This document shows, piece by piece, positions 17,338 to 26,390 of a DNA stretch of 64,000 nt. This stretch comes from Staphylococcus sp. CAG:324. GTDB lineage: Bacteria > Bacillota_I > Bacilli_A > ML615J-28 > CAG-313. Below the pieces are notes generated by a model, which had not been told where the DNA came from, did no database searches, and saw only the letters and a list, made by a program, of their open reading frames with translations. Numbering within the stretch: position 1 is the stretch's first letter; every line of letters starts with the position of its first letter. The stretch covers positions 45,673 through 109,672 of the forward strand of contig FR890812.1 of assembly GCA_000433035.1 (NCBI GenBank). Reading direction: 5' to 3'. A program made the position numbers and the translations under genes.

Positions 17338-20067
17338 ATGATAAAAGTAAACAATATAACTAAACTATATCATTCATCAAAAGGGGATGAAGTAGTAGCC
17401 TTAAATCATTTATCTATCAATATAAAATCAAGGGGATTAACATTTATCTGTGGAAAATCGGGGGCAGGTAAAACAACCTTTTTAAATCTCATTGGTGGTT
17501 TAGATAAATGCAGTAGTGGGGATATCGAAGTTTTTGGCCATGTTATAACTAAATTTTCTGAACAAGAAATTACAAATTATCGTAATTTTGTTGTAGGAAT
17601 CGTATTTCAAGAATTTCATTTATTAGAAGATTGTACGGTAGAAGAAAATATCTATCATGCCATTCACATTTTGCCAGAACAGCATAATCACTACTCAGTA
17701 GATGAAGTATTAGAACTAGTAGGTATTCTAGATTTAAAACATCGTTTTATCAACGAATTATCAGGAGGACAAAAACAAAGAGTATCAATTGCAAGAGCTT
17801 TAGTTAAAAAACCAAAGATTCTTCTTTGTGATGAACCAACAGGTTCACTTGACTTTGAAACAGGAAAACAAATTATAAAATTATTAAAAGAAATTAGCAA
17901 TAAGATATCCGTTATCATTGTTTCACATCAAATTGAGGATGCCAATCAATTTGGTGACCGCGTGATAACTTTTGATAACGGTCTCATAAAAAATGATAAG
18001 ATAAAAAATGATTACAATAATGATAAAAAAATAAATAGTGAATTGCAATTAAAAAAGGTAAAAAAGAAATTAAAATATAAAGATCTTTTTAAAATATCGT
18101 GCCGATTTCTAAAAGTTAAGTGGTCTAGACTTTTCATAATCATTCCTTTATTTTTAATTTGTTTACTTCTTTTTAACATTATTTTATCAATCAATTTTAG
18201 TAACAATGATAGAGTAATCAAGAAGGCTATGATGGATAATCATCTTGATTATGTTTCAATTGACAAAAAATATATATTAAATGATGGTAAAGATAAGACA
18301 TTAAGTGGTTACAATATGAATGAAAATGATTATCAGTATTTAAAAGATAATTTGAATGCAGATATAGATATTGTTTATGATGAGTTTAATTGCATGTATA
18401 GTAATCTTGGCAATGGTGGCTCACAATTATTTGAAAATATAATAAGTAAAATTAACTATTATAGTAAACAAAATAGAGGTGCCATAGAAATTAATCAGAA
18501 ATTTTTAGATCGATATGGTTATACGCTTGATGGACGTTTACCAAAATATGATGATGAAATTGTCATTACTGAATATATTTTTGAATTATATCAATTGACT
18601 AATTATAAGGATGGTTCTAATGAAATAAAAATTAGAGAACATGAAGATTTAATTGGCAAAACAATTACCTTTTCTTCTTCTAAACCATTTAAAATTGTAG
18701 GTATAATAGATACCAAAATGAATAGTAAAAGGTATAAACCATTAAGTAATCAATTGATCAATCTACCTACCACTCATATATTGCGTTATGAATTGGAGGA
18801 TCTTTTACAACATGGTATTCACAATCTTATTTATATGAATGAGGGGTATTTCGACAAAACAGTTATTGAGAATCAAACTGATATACCATTTTATTATGAA
18901 TATAAAGATTACACTAGTGGAAATCATCATAGTTATAAATCATTTAGGAAAAATACCGATCCAACTGGAGTTCGATTTTATCGAATGAAAGATTTAGACG
19001 AAACTGAATATGAAATATATATCCCCATTGATTTTGATGTTAATAGTAAACAAATAGAAGAGAAAATTAGTGGTGCAATTCTTGAGTATGCCGAGTCTAC
19101 ATATTTTCAAATTCGTGATCAGTGGATTGATGATGGAAATAGAGATGATTATTATTATTATTATTATTATATTTGTACTAACGAAATAAATAAATATAGT
19201 CCGAATTGTTCTTATAAAAATTTTCAAGAAGCAGAAATAGATTTAGAAATAAAAAATCGTATCAAAAATCCAACTGTTTATCTTCCTACATTTGGCTTTG
19301 ATAAGAATGCAAATACAGATGTAAATATCAATATTGTAGGTTTTTTTGATGCTCAATCAGATGAAGAAATAAACTATTGTTATTTTTCAGAAGAATTGTA
19401 TGATTTGATTTTAAATGATTATCAATATTTACTATATAATTATCGGAATTTTATCATTCCATTGAAGGATTTTGAAGCAAAAAATTTTGAAATGAGAAAT
19501 GAGGAGATTACAGATTCTAATCTTCTATTAGAAAATAAATTATTAATAAATTATAATAGTGATGAACATATTTATAGGGGTAATGTGAATAATGGTGTCA
19601 AATATGATATTTGTAATGAAATAATTACATCATTTGATTATTTAAAAGATTATATAGAAATTATTTTATTGGTCTTAAAATTGATTCTACCTTGTCTAGC
19701 TATAATTTTGATTTTAGTTATGTATCATTATTTTAGTCATGTTATTTTAGAAAAGAAAAAAGATATCGGCATATTTAGATTATTGGGATATCAAAAAAGA
19801 GAAATATTTATTGTTTTTTTGAATGAAATTATCGTAATTTTGTTGCCAGTACTTATTGTAAATATGCTCTTATGTAGCATATCAGTCAACTTCATCAATC
19901 ATTATTTTGATAAAATATATTTTGCTTTATATCCAATAGCTAATCTTGGTTTTTTTGCCATTTTAGTAACGATTATAGTAACATTTATTTTGGGTTTAAT
20001 TGGTATTAGTTTACCATTGTATAGAATTTTGCGAAAAACACCAGTGCAAATAATTAGTAATAAATAA
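17338..20067 (+). CDS. MacB-architecture ABC transporter (ATPase fused to FtsX-type permease)
   Basis: 909-aa fusion. The N-terminal LolD/MacB-type ATPase has Walker A at 39-47 (GKSGAGKTT), signature LSGGQKQR at 141-148, Walker B ending D165-E166 and H-loop H197. One membrane helix (~265-288) leads into a large extracytoplasmic region (~290-770), then three helices (~770-797, 815-841, 858-885) and the FtsX-family tail RKTPVQI. About 480 residues outside is much larger than the MacB periplasmic domain. A (TAT)7 run encodes seven tyrosines at 605-611. MacB-type transporters are mechanotransmitters, not classic channels; one for a MACPF toxin could export, release or confer immunity. The ATG at 17338 is chosen over the TTG at 17326 for its GGGTGA site. 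Confidence 0.8.
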   Translation: MIKVNNITKLYHSSKGDEVVALNHLSINIKSRGLTFICGKSGAGKTTFLNLIGGLDKCSSGDIEVFGHVITKFSEQEITNYRNFVVGIVFQEFHLLEDCTVEENIYHAIHILPEQHNHYSVDEVLELVGILDLKHRFINELSGGQKQRVSIARALVKKPKILLCDEPTGSLDFETGKQIIKLLKEISNKISVIIVSHQIEDANQFGDRVITFDNGLIKNDKIKNDYNNDKKINSELQLKKVKKKLKYKDLFKISCRFLKVKWSRLFIIIPLFLICLLLFNIILSINFSNNDRVIKKAMMDNHLDYVSIDKKYILNDGKDKTLSGYNMNENDYQYLKDNLNADIDIVYDEFNCMYSNLGNGGSQLFENIISKINYYSKQNRGAIEINQKFLDRYGYTLDGRLPKYDDEIVITEYIFELYQLTNYKDGSNEIKIREHEDLIGKTITFSSSKPFKIVGIIDTKMNSKRYKPLSNQLINLPTTHILRYELEDLLQHGIHNLIYMNEGYFDKTVIENQTDIPFYYEYKDYTSGNHHSYKSFRKNTDPTGVRFYRMKDLDETEYEIYIPIDFDVNSKQIEEKISGAILEYAESTYFQIRDQWIDDGNRDDYYYYYYYICTNEINKYSPNCSYKNFQEAEIDLEIKNRIKNPTVYLPTFGFDKNANTDVNINIVGFFDAQSDEEINYCYFSEELYDLILNDYQYLLYNYRNFIIPLKDFEAKNFEMRNEEITDSNLLLENKLLINYNSDEHIYRGNVNNGVKYDICNEIITSFDYLKDYIEIILLVLKLILPCLAIILILVMYHYFSHVILEKKKDIGIFRLLGYQKREIFIVFLNEIIVILLPVLIVNMLLCSISVNFINHYFDKIYFALYPIANLGFFAILVTIIVTFILGLIGISLPLYRILRKTPVQIISNK

Positions 20068-20076
20068 GGAGAAAGT

Positions 20077-21687
20077 ATGGTAAAAAAAATATTAAAAAAA
20101 GTGAATTTTTTGATTTTAATAGGATGTGTAGTTATGTTTATTTTATCTGCTAATTCATTAATAAATATAGATGCAGCTGTATCTGAACCTATTACACCTA
20201 ATGGCAGTTATGTTCCCTATCAATCTATTACAACTGATCTTTCTGATGCAAAAAAAAGTGAGTATATTGCCAATGAAAGTAAATATGTTAGTCGAGGTGC
20301 AATTTTATTAGATGAACCAACCAATAGGTATAATTCACACTCCTATGCATGGTATCGCCAACAGTATGATTCAAATATTTATAAGATTAATTATCCAAAT
20401 GTATATATAAATGATGGTAGTTATAGATTAAAAACAGACAGTATTGAAGTAGGTGATATTGTTTGCTATTATCGCGTCAAATTAACTTATGAAACTGATC
20501 GAAGTAAATTAGTTAAGGTTGATCCATATTTAGCTCATTCAGCAAAAGTAAAGAGCATCGATGGTGATTTTGATGTTTATAATTTAGAAACCTTAGAAAA
20601 TTTAACTTTAATTTCTAAATGGGGTGATGGTGGTTTATATGAACATGTAGGCACCAATTGCCCATATTATTATGATTGTCTTCAAACAAAGCCATATACA
20701 TTAGATAATTTGCACTTTGATGATATGAATATATCAACCATTGATGATGCTTTATTCTATATAGAGGTATATGGACCTAATTATGAAAGTTCAACATCAA
20801 TCGATTTAAGTGAAAATCCGATTGTTTTATCTAAAAACTTACAAGAAAATGGATTTGTTTTTTATAAATTAAATGTTCAATATGCAGGAAAATTTGAAAT
20901 AGAGGCTTCTGCTAATGATTTTCTTGATTTGAAAATATTTACTAAAGATTTGAATTTAATAAACAATGATGTAATAAGAGATGAAAATGGTAAAACTAAA
21001 TTAGTTACAAATCTAGTATCAGGTGTCTTTTATTTGCGAATTTCTTATTTAAATGCAGCTGTATATGGTAATGTAACGACTTCAATAAAAAGAATAATTA
21101 GTAATGATTTTAATTGTGAAAATGCCATTGTACCTGATCATAATTATATTGATGAATGTGGTAGCGAGGTCACTATAAATGGTGGAAATTATGGTGGAAA
21201 TACAATTACACAAGGTTTTACAAGAGTCTTATATTTGAATTCACAAATTGTACCATCCACTTCTCGATTAGATTATTATTGGTATTCAAGTGATAAAGAA
21301 GTTGCAACAATTAGTCAATATGGTACTCTTTTTGCAAAAGATGGTACGGGCAATAAAAGTATTGAAATAATTGCCGTGTATAAACATAATCCTTCTATTA
21401 TTTATAAAAAGAGTTTTGTAATAAAAGAAGAGACAAAAACTGAAGAAATTGTTATAAATTATGAAATGACAATTTCTGTCAATTCAACTGTATCTTTAGA
21501 ATTGGATAATCAAGTACCATATAATTGGATACAATATTATACTTGGAGTACAGAAAATAAAAATATAGCTACGATTTCTCCTTTTGGTACAATTAAAAGT
21601 ATAAGTAGAGGGCAAACAACTTTTACAGGTCTTTATCAATATAATAGTCGAATTTCCATTTTGATAACGATTTATGTCATTGAATAA
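20077..21687 (+). CDS. Secreted protein: degenerate papain-like head and BIG2 Ig-like repeats
   Basis: 536-aa exported protein; signal peptide ~1-35 ending near NIDAA. Residues ~80-200 resemble a cysteine amidase-like domain found with Ig-like repeats in gut Bacillota, with a characteristic N-x-HSYAWY block, a later AHS block and SKWGDGGLYEH. In relatives as I recall them the x is cysteine; here it is serine (N86-S87-H88; second histidine H154), so the fold may be kept but the enzyme lost. Residues ~250-350 look like a pre-peptidase-type beta-sandwich. Two BIG2-like domains (~382-455, 456-536) each show W-x-S/T-(5-6 residues)-ATIS-x-(Y/F)GT. No sortase motif. Last gene of the MACPF operon. 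Confidence 0.65.
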   Translation: MVKKILKKVNFLILIGCVVMFILSANSLINIDAAVSEPITPNGSYVPYQSITTDLSDAKKSEYIANESKYVSRGAILLDEPTNRYNSHSYAWYRQQYDSNIYKINYPNVYINDGSYRLKTDSIEVGDIVCYYRVKLTYETDRSKLVKVDPYLAHSAKVKSIDGDFDVYNLETLENLTLISKWGDGGLYEHVGTNCPYYYDCLQTKPYTLDNLHFDDMNISTIDDALFYIEVYGPNYESSTSIDLSENPIVLSKNLQENGFVFYKLNVQYAGKFEIEASANDFLDLKIFTKDLNLINNDVIRDENGKTKLVTNLVSGVFYLRISYLNAAVYGNVTTSIKRIISNDFNCENAIVPDHNYIDECGSEVTINGGNYGGNTITQGFTRVLYLNSQIVPSTSRLDYYWYSSDKEVATISQYGTLFAKDGTGNKSIEIIAVYKHNPSIIYKKSFVIKEETKTEEIVINYEMTISVNSTVSLELDNQVPYNWIQYYTWSTENKNIATISPFGTIKSISRGQTTFTGLYQYNSRISILITIYVIE

Positions 21688-21895
21688 AAATAAAGTGTAT
21701 AAATATGGATAAGAAAAGGATGTTTTAAATAGTATGGGTTCTATAAATCCATTGACATTAGAAAAGAAAATATGGAATAGAAAAATTTTGTTATCGGTAA
21801 ATTGTTATCAAGTAATCTCTGTTAGTAATTAGGGTTATTATTTATTAGAATATAGTTTTCATCTTGTTCATATCGTTTGTATCTCAAACAAATCT
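21688..21895 (+). other. Gene-free stretch after the MACPF operon
   Basis: AT-rich DNA with no convincing gene. A 32-codon ATG frame at 21734-21832 has no ribosome-binding site and no recognisable product; it could be a relic. Nothing else seen before the terminator. Confidence 0.4.
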
Positions 21896-21930
21896 AAAAA
21901 CACGCTCATAATTGATCTGGGCGTGTTTTT
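21896..21930 (+). terminator. Terminator downstream of the MACPF operon
   Basis: AAAAACACGC pairs with GCGTGTTTTT (21896-21905 with 21921-21930) with further T-G and C-G pairs inside. It lies 209 bases past the last stop codon. Confidence 0.9.
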
Positions 21931-22054
21931 AACATATTTCAAGTAGATGAATAAGATGAAATGATACACACATCAGTTTTAGCATTCCCATGACTTTTAT
22001 CTAAATATTTTGTTCTTTAATCAATTTCTTATCATAAAATATATTGGTGAAAAA

Positions 22055-23941
22055 ATGAATATTAAAAAAAGAATTTTATTTACATATGTAGTGATAATTG
22101 TTTGTTTTTCTATAGTTTCATTGAGGCTTTCCTATGTTAAGGTAATTAAAGCAGATGAATATTATCAAAAAGCCCTAGATTTATGGACAAGAAGTGCACC
22201 AATAAGTGGCATTAGGGGTAATATTTATGATCGCAATGGGGAACTTATTGTAGGTAGCAGATTAACACCTACAATTATTGCGATACCCAAGCAAGTTAAA
22301 GATATCGATGATGCAAGTAAAAAAATTGCTAGTATTGTCAATTGTAAACCAGAAGAAATTAAGAAACATTTAAAAAAATCTGTATCGGTGGAAATTTTAA
22401 AACCAGAAGCACAAAAAATTAGTGTCGAACAAGCAGTAGAAATAGCTAAACTAGATATTGATGGAATTTATATTGTGGGAGATAGTTCAAGATATTACCC
22501 ATATCCTACATGTCTTGCTCAGGTGATAGGAATTGTAGGAATTGATAATCAAGGAATTAGTGGAATAGAATATATTTATGATGAATATTTAAAAGGAAAA
22601 GGTGGAGCTTTGCAAATATATACGGATGCTCATGGAGAATTAATGGAAGATTTAAGTGGATTTTATCAAGATGCTACTAGTGGATATGATATTTATTTGA
22701 GCATTGATTTAAATATTCAATTGAGTTTAGAAAGAGTAATGGATAATGCGGTAAAAAAATATACTCCTAATGATATGGTCGGACTTGTCATGAATCCAAA
22801 AACTAGTGAAATTCTTGCAATGGCATCTAGACCTACTTTTAATTTAGAATCATATCAAGATTATCCACAAGAAATATATAATCGTAATTTACCTATTTGG
22901 AAATCTTACGAACCAGGTAGTACGTTTAAAATTGCAACATTTGCTGCAGGATTAGAAGAAAAGGTTTTTAAATTAGATGAAAAATTTTTTGATCCAGGAT
23001 ATATGATTGTAGATGGCACGAGAATTAGAGATTGGAAAAAAGGTGGACATGGTAGTGAAACTTTTTTACAAGTGTTAGAAAATTCTTGCAATCCTGGGTT
23101 TATGACAATTGGACTTAGACTTGGCAAAGAAAAACTTTTTCAATATATAAGAAATTTTGGTTATGGTTCTAAATCTGGCATTGATTTATTGGGCGAAAGT
23201 GCTGGTATTGTATTTAATGAAAAGAAGATTGGTAATGTTGAACTTGCTACAGCATCATTTGGACAAGGTAATTCGGCAACACCACTACAAATTGTGAATG
23301 CTGGTTCGGCAGCAATTAATGGTGGAATTTTGCATCAACCTTATATTTTAAAAGGAATTGGTAATAGTACAGGGATGTTAATGACGAAAGAGCCTGTTGA
23401 AATACGTCGAGTAATTAGTGAAGAAACTTCAAAAATAGTGGCAGAAAGCTTAGAATCGGTTGTGGCAAGAGGTACAGGAAGAACTGCATATATTCCAGGG
23501 TTTAGGGTAGGAGGAAAAACAGGGACGGCTCAAATTGCTAAAGATGGTCATTATTTAGATAATCAATTTATATTATCTTTCTTAGGATTTGCACCTATGG
23601 ATGATCCTAGTATTGCCGCTTATATTGCAATTGAAAATCCTCATAATGCGATTCAATATGGTGGAACAACAGTAGGTCCTATGATTAAGGAAGTTCTAAG
23701 CGATGCACTAGGAATTCTAAAAATACCAACAAGAGAAAATGAAATTCCATTTGATGCTAGACTTTGGATTGATAAAAAGATATATAAAGTAGAAAATTAT
23801 GTGGGTTTAGCAAAAAAAGATATTAAGAATTCTGTCAATTATCAAATTATCATAAGAGGAAATGGAGATACCATTCTTTCACAAATGCCAGAGGCTGGAG
23901 AATCAATTATTGAAGGTGGCACAATTATTTTATATACATAG
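22055..23941 (+). CDS. spoVD: Class B penicillin-binding protein, SpoVD type
   Basis: Membrane-anchored transpeptidase, 628 aa. N-terminal TM (~6-28), dimerisation/pedestal domain with RGNIYDRNG, and transpeptidase domain with SxxK in EPGSTFKI, SxN in NSCNPGF and KTG in GGKTGTAQ. One C-terminal PASTA domain (last ~45 residues). The single PASTA and blocks such as YNRNLPIW and ENSCNPGF with LGKEKLFQYIRNFGYG are closest to SpoVD, the spore-cortex PBP, rather than PbpB (two PASTA). pbpB and ftsL are not present here, so it might also serve vegetative division. The ATG at 22055 has TTGGTGA; the upstream TTG at 22010 is rejected. Confidence 0.8.
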   Translation: MNIKKRILFTYVVIIVCFSIVSLRLSYVKVIKADEYYQKALDLWTRSAPISGIRGNIYDRNGELIVGSRLTPTIIAIPKQVKDIDDASKKIASIVNCKPEEIKKHLKKSVSVEILKPEAQKISVEQAVEIAKLDIDGIYIVGDSSRYYPYPTCLAQVIGIVGIDNQGISGIEYIYDEYLKGKGGALQIYTDAHGELMEDLSGFYQDATSGYDIYLSIDLNIQLSLERVMDNAVKKYTPNDMVGLVMNPKTSEILAMASRPTFNLESYQDYPQEIYNRNLPIWKSYEPGSTFKIATFAAGLEEKVFKLDEKFFDPGYMIVDGTRIRDWKKGGHGSETFLQVLENSCNPGFMTIGLRLGKEKLFQYIRNFGYGSKSGIDLLGESAGIVFNEKKIGNVELATASFGQGNSATPLQIVNAGSAAINGGILHQPYILKGIGNSTGMLMTKEPVEIRRVISEETSKIVAESLESVVARGTGRTAYIPGFRVGGKTGTAQIAKDGHYLDNQFILSFLGFAPMDDPSIAAYIAIENPHNAIQYGGTTVGPMIKEVLSDALGILKIPTRENEIPFDARLWIDKKIYKVENYVGLAKKDIKNSVNYQIIIRGNGDTILSQMPEAGESIIEGGTIILYT

Positions 23942-23953
23942 GTGGAGAGAGAA

Positions 23954-25408
23954 ATGAAAATAAAAAAATATTTTGATATTTACTATAAAGACATGATTGT
24001 CAATCATAATCATAGCGTCAAAGATATAGTAGAAAATTCCAAAATGGCATCTTTAAATAGTGTATTTGTTGCAATTAGAGGATATAAGCATAATGGCATC
24101 AATTTTATTGAAGAAGCAATAAAGAATGGGGCAAAAACAATTATTTTTGATGAAGAAATTAGTTATTTTAATAAAAATGTTAATTTTGTGAAAGTATCTG
24201 ACGCAAGAGTAGAACTTGCTCGTCTTTTAAACTGGTTTTATCAAAAAAGAAATAAACCTAAAATTATTGCGGTAACAGGTACAAATGGTAAAACTAGCGT
24301 TACAATGTATACTTTCAATGCACTAAAAAGATTAAATATCAATTGTTTGTTAATAGGGACTGAAGAAAATATTTCGTTTTATAATGGTCGTCTTCGCTAT
24401 ATACGTTCATCTAATACGACGCCATCCATTACAACAATATATCAATTTATGATGGAACATCCCTATAAATATATAATTATGGAAGCATCTAGTCAAGGAA
24501 TTTGTGAAGGTAGATTATTAGGACTTAAATTTAAAGTCGTCTGTTTTACTAATATTACCCAAGATCATTTAGATTATCATAAAACAATGGATAACTATGC
24601 AAATGCTAAAAGTAGAATTATTTATCAATTAGAAGATAAAGGAATGTTAATTTTGAATAAGGATATGAACTATTTTTCACAGCTCAAAAGACTATGTATA
24701 AATAGAGTATATACATATAGTATACAAGATGAAACAGCTATGATATATGGAAAGATTTTGGATAGAAAAATCGGGCGAATGCAACTTGCCATTGACACTT
24801 TATATAAAAAGAAAATAGTAAATACAAAATTAATAGGAAATTTTAATCTTGAAAATCTACTTGCTACTTACACTATTTTACACAGTCTTCATTTTGATGA
24901 TGCTTTGATTGTAGAACTCTTAGAAAATATGTCAGCTGTAAAAGGAAGAATGAATCTCTTTTTGTTAAATAAAGTCTATATTGTTGTTGATTTTGCGCAT
25001 ACACCAGATGGAATCAAACAAGTATTAGAATATTTTAATTTAGTCAAAACCAAAAAAATTATTACTGTTATAGGCTGTGGTGGTCATCGAGATGTAAGTA
25101 AACGACCTATTATGGCTAATGTTGCAACAACATATAGTGATTTGGTTATTTTTACCGAAGATAATTCTCGGGATGAGAATGTAAATGATATTATTGCAGA
25201 TATGGAAAAGGGTGCTATCAATCATACCTATTTAATTGAACCAGATAGAAAAAAAGCACTGGATTTGGCTATCGAAAAAGCTGGATCAGAAGATATCATT
25301 TGTATTTTAGGTAAGGGTAGTGAAACTGAAATCATTTCTAAAGAAATTAAAAAATTTAGTGATATTGACTATATTCGAAATTTAGGAGGAAAGCGTCTAA
25401 ATGGATAG
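23954..25408 (+). CDS. murE: UDP-MurNAc-tripeptide synthetase
   Basis: Adds the third residue to the peptidoglycan stem peptide; Mur ligase with three domains, 484 aa. ATP-binding VTGTNGKTSVT near 110, SSNTTPS substrate block and EASSQGI are clear. The specificity loop reads DNSR, close to the DNPR of meso-diaminopimelate enzymes and unlike the DN-P-A of lysine enzymes, suggesting mDAP cell wall. The ATG at 23954 is preferred over GTG at 23942, which lies in the ribosome-binding region. It overlaps mraY by eight bases. Confidence 0.93.
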   Translation: MKIKKYFDIYYKDMIVNHNHSVKDIVENSKMASLNSVFVAIRGYKHNGINFIEEAIKNGAKTIIFDEEISYFNKNVNFVKVSDARVELARLLNWFYQKRNKPKIIAVTGTNGKTSVTMYTFNALKRLNINCLLIGTEENISFYNGRLRYIRSSNTTPSITTIYQFMMEHPYKYIIMEASSQGICEGRLLGLKFKVVCFTNITQDHLDYHKTMDNYANAKSRIIYQLEDKGMLILNKDMNYFSQLKRLCINRVYTYSIQDETAMIYGKILDRKIGRMQLAIDTLYKKKIVNTKLIGNFNLENLLATYTILHSLHFDDALIVELLENMSAVKGRMNLFLLNKVYIVVDFAHTPDGIKQVLEYFNLVKTKKIITVIGCGGHRDVSKRPIMANVATTYSDLVIFTEDNSRDENVNDIIADMEKGAINHTYLIEPDRKKALDLAIEKAGSEDIICILGKGSETEIISKEIKKFSDIDYIRNLGGKRLNG

Positions 25409-26390
25409 TATCTTGGCTTCAATTGTAATTATTATAATAGGTGTTTTGTATGGTATTGTTTTATTTAAAGTATTGATTCCTCTTTTAACAAGATTTAAAT
25501 TTGGTCAATCTATTAGAAGTGAGGGTCCGCAAAGTCATTTAAATAAAAAAGGTACGCCAACGATGGGTGGATTGGTCATTATTTTGATAACAATTTTTTT
25601 AAATGTTACCTTAATTTTATTTAATTATAAAGATACAAATATGAATGTTTATCAAATCATTTTATTAATTATTCCGTTTGTAAGTTTTGGTGCAATTGGT
25701 TTTATTGATGATTATTTAATTATTGTTAAAAAAACCAATGATGGATTGAAACCACATATTAAATTTCTTTTACAACTCCTCATTAGTGCAGTATGTTATT
25801 ATTTAACTATTCAAACTAGAGGGACTAATGAAATTAATTTTTTTGGTGAAAGGATAGACCTTAAATTTTTCTATGGTATTTTTATTATTCTCTCTTTTAC
25901 CGGTTTTACGAATGCAACCAATTTAACAGATGGGTTAGATGGATTGCTTGGTGGAACGAGTGCAATTATAACAACGGGAATTACTGTTCTTGCTTTTATA
26001 AATAAAAATTACTATGTAATGTATTTTGGTCTAAGTTTATTAACTGGTATTTTCTCATTTTTAATTTTCAATCTTCCAAAAGCACGTATTTTTATGGGAG
26101 ATACAGGGTCTTTAGCAATCGGTGCAGCACTTTTTTCGATGTTACTTTGTTTAAATATGGATGTTTTAATTTTCATTTTTGGGATTATCTATTTAATTGA
26201 AACAATTTCTGTTATGTTGCAAGTGTGGTTTTTTAAAAAAACTAGTGGTGAAAGATTATTTAAAATGTCTCCATTTCATCACCATTTGGAATTAAGCGGG
26301 TTAAAAGATTTTCAAATTGATGTAATTTTTTGGATAATTACTTTAATTTGTACTATTTTTGCTTGTATATTAGGGGTGAGAGTATTTTAA
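25401..26390 (+). CDS. mraY: Phospho-MurNAc-pentapeptide transferase
   Basis: Integral membrane enzyme making lipid I from UDP-MurNAc-pentapeptide and undecaprenyl phosphate; 329 aa, about ten TM helices. Signature blocks GTPTMGG, FIDDYLII with the DD pair, TNLTDGLDGL, MGDTGSLAIG and SPFHHHLE are all visible. Starts inside murE and reaches six bases into the likely murD start. Confidence 0.97.
   Translation: MDSILASIVIIIIGVLYGIVLFKVLIPLLTRFKFGQSIRSEGPQSHLNKKGTPTMGGLVIILITIFLNVTLILFNYKDTNMNVYQIILLIIPFVSFGAIGFIDDYLIIVKKTNDGLKPHIKFLLQLLISAVCYYLTIQTRGTNEINFFGERIDLKFFYGIFIILSFTGFTNATNLTDGLDGLLGGTSAIITTGITVLAFINKNYYVMYFGLSLLTGIFSFLIFNLPKARIFMGDTGSLAIGAALFSMLLCLNMDVLIFIFGIIYLIETISVMLQVWFFKKTSGERLFKMSPFHHHLELSGLKDFQIDVIFWIITLICTIFACILGVRVF

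Noticed and set aside
21734..21832. 32-aa frame after the MACPF operon as a transposase remnant
   Set aside because: Too short and without ribosome-binding site or recognisable motif to support this.
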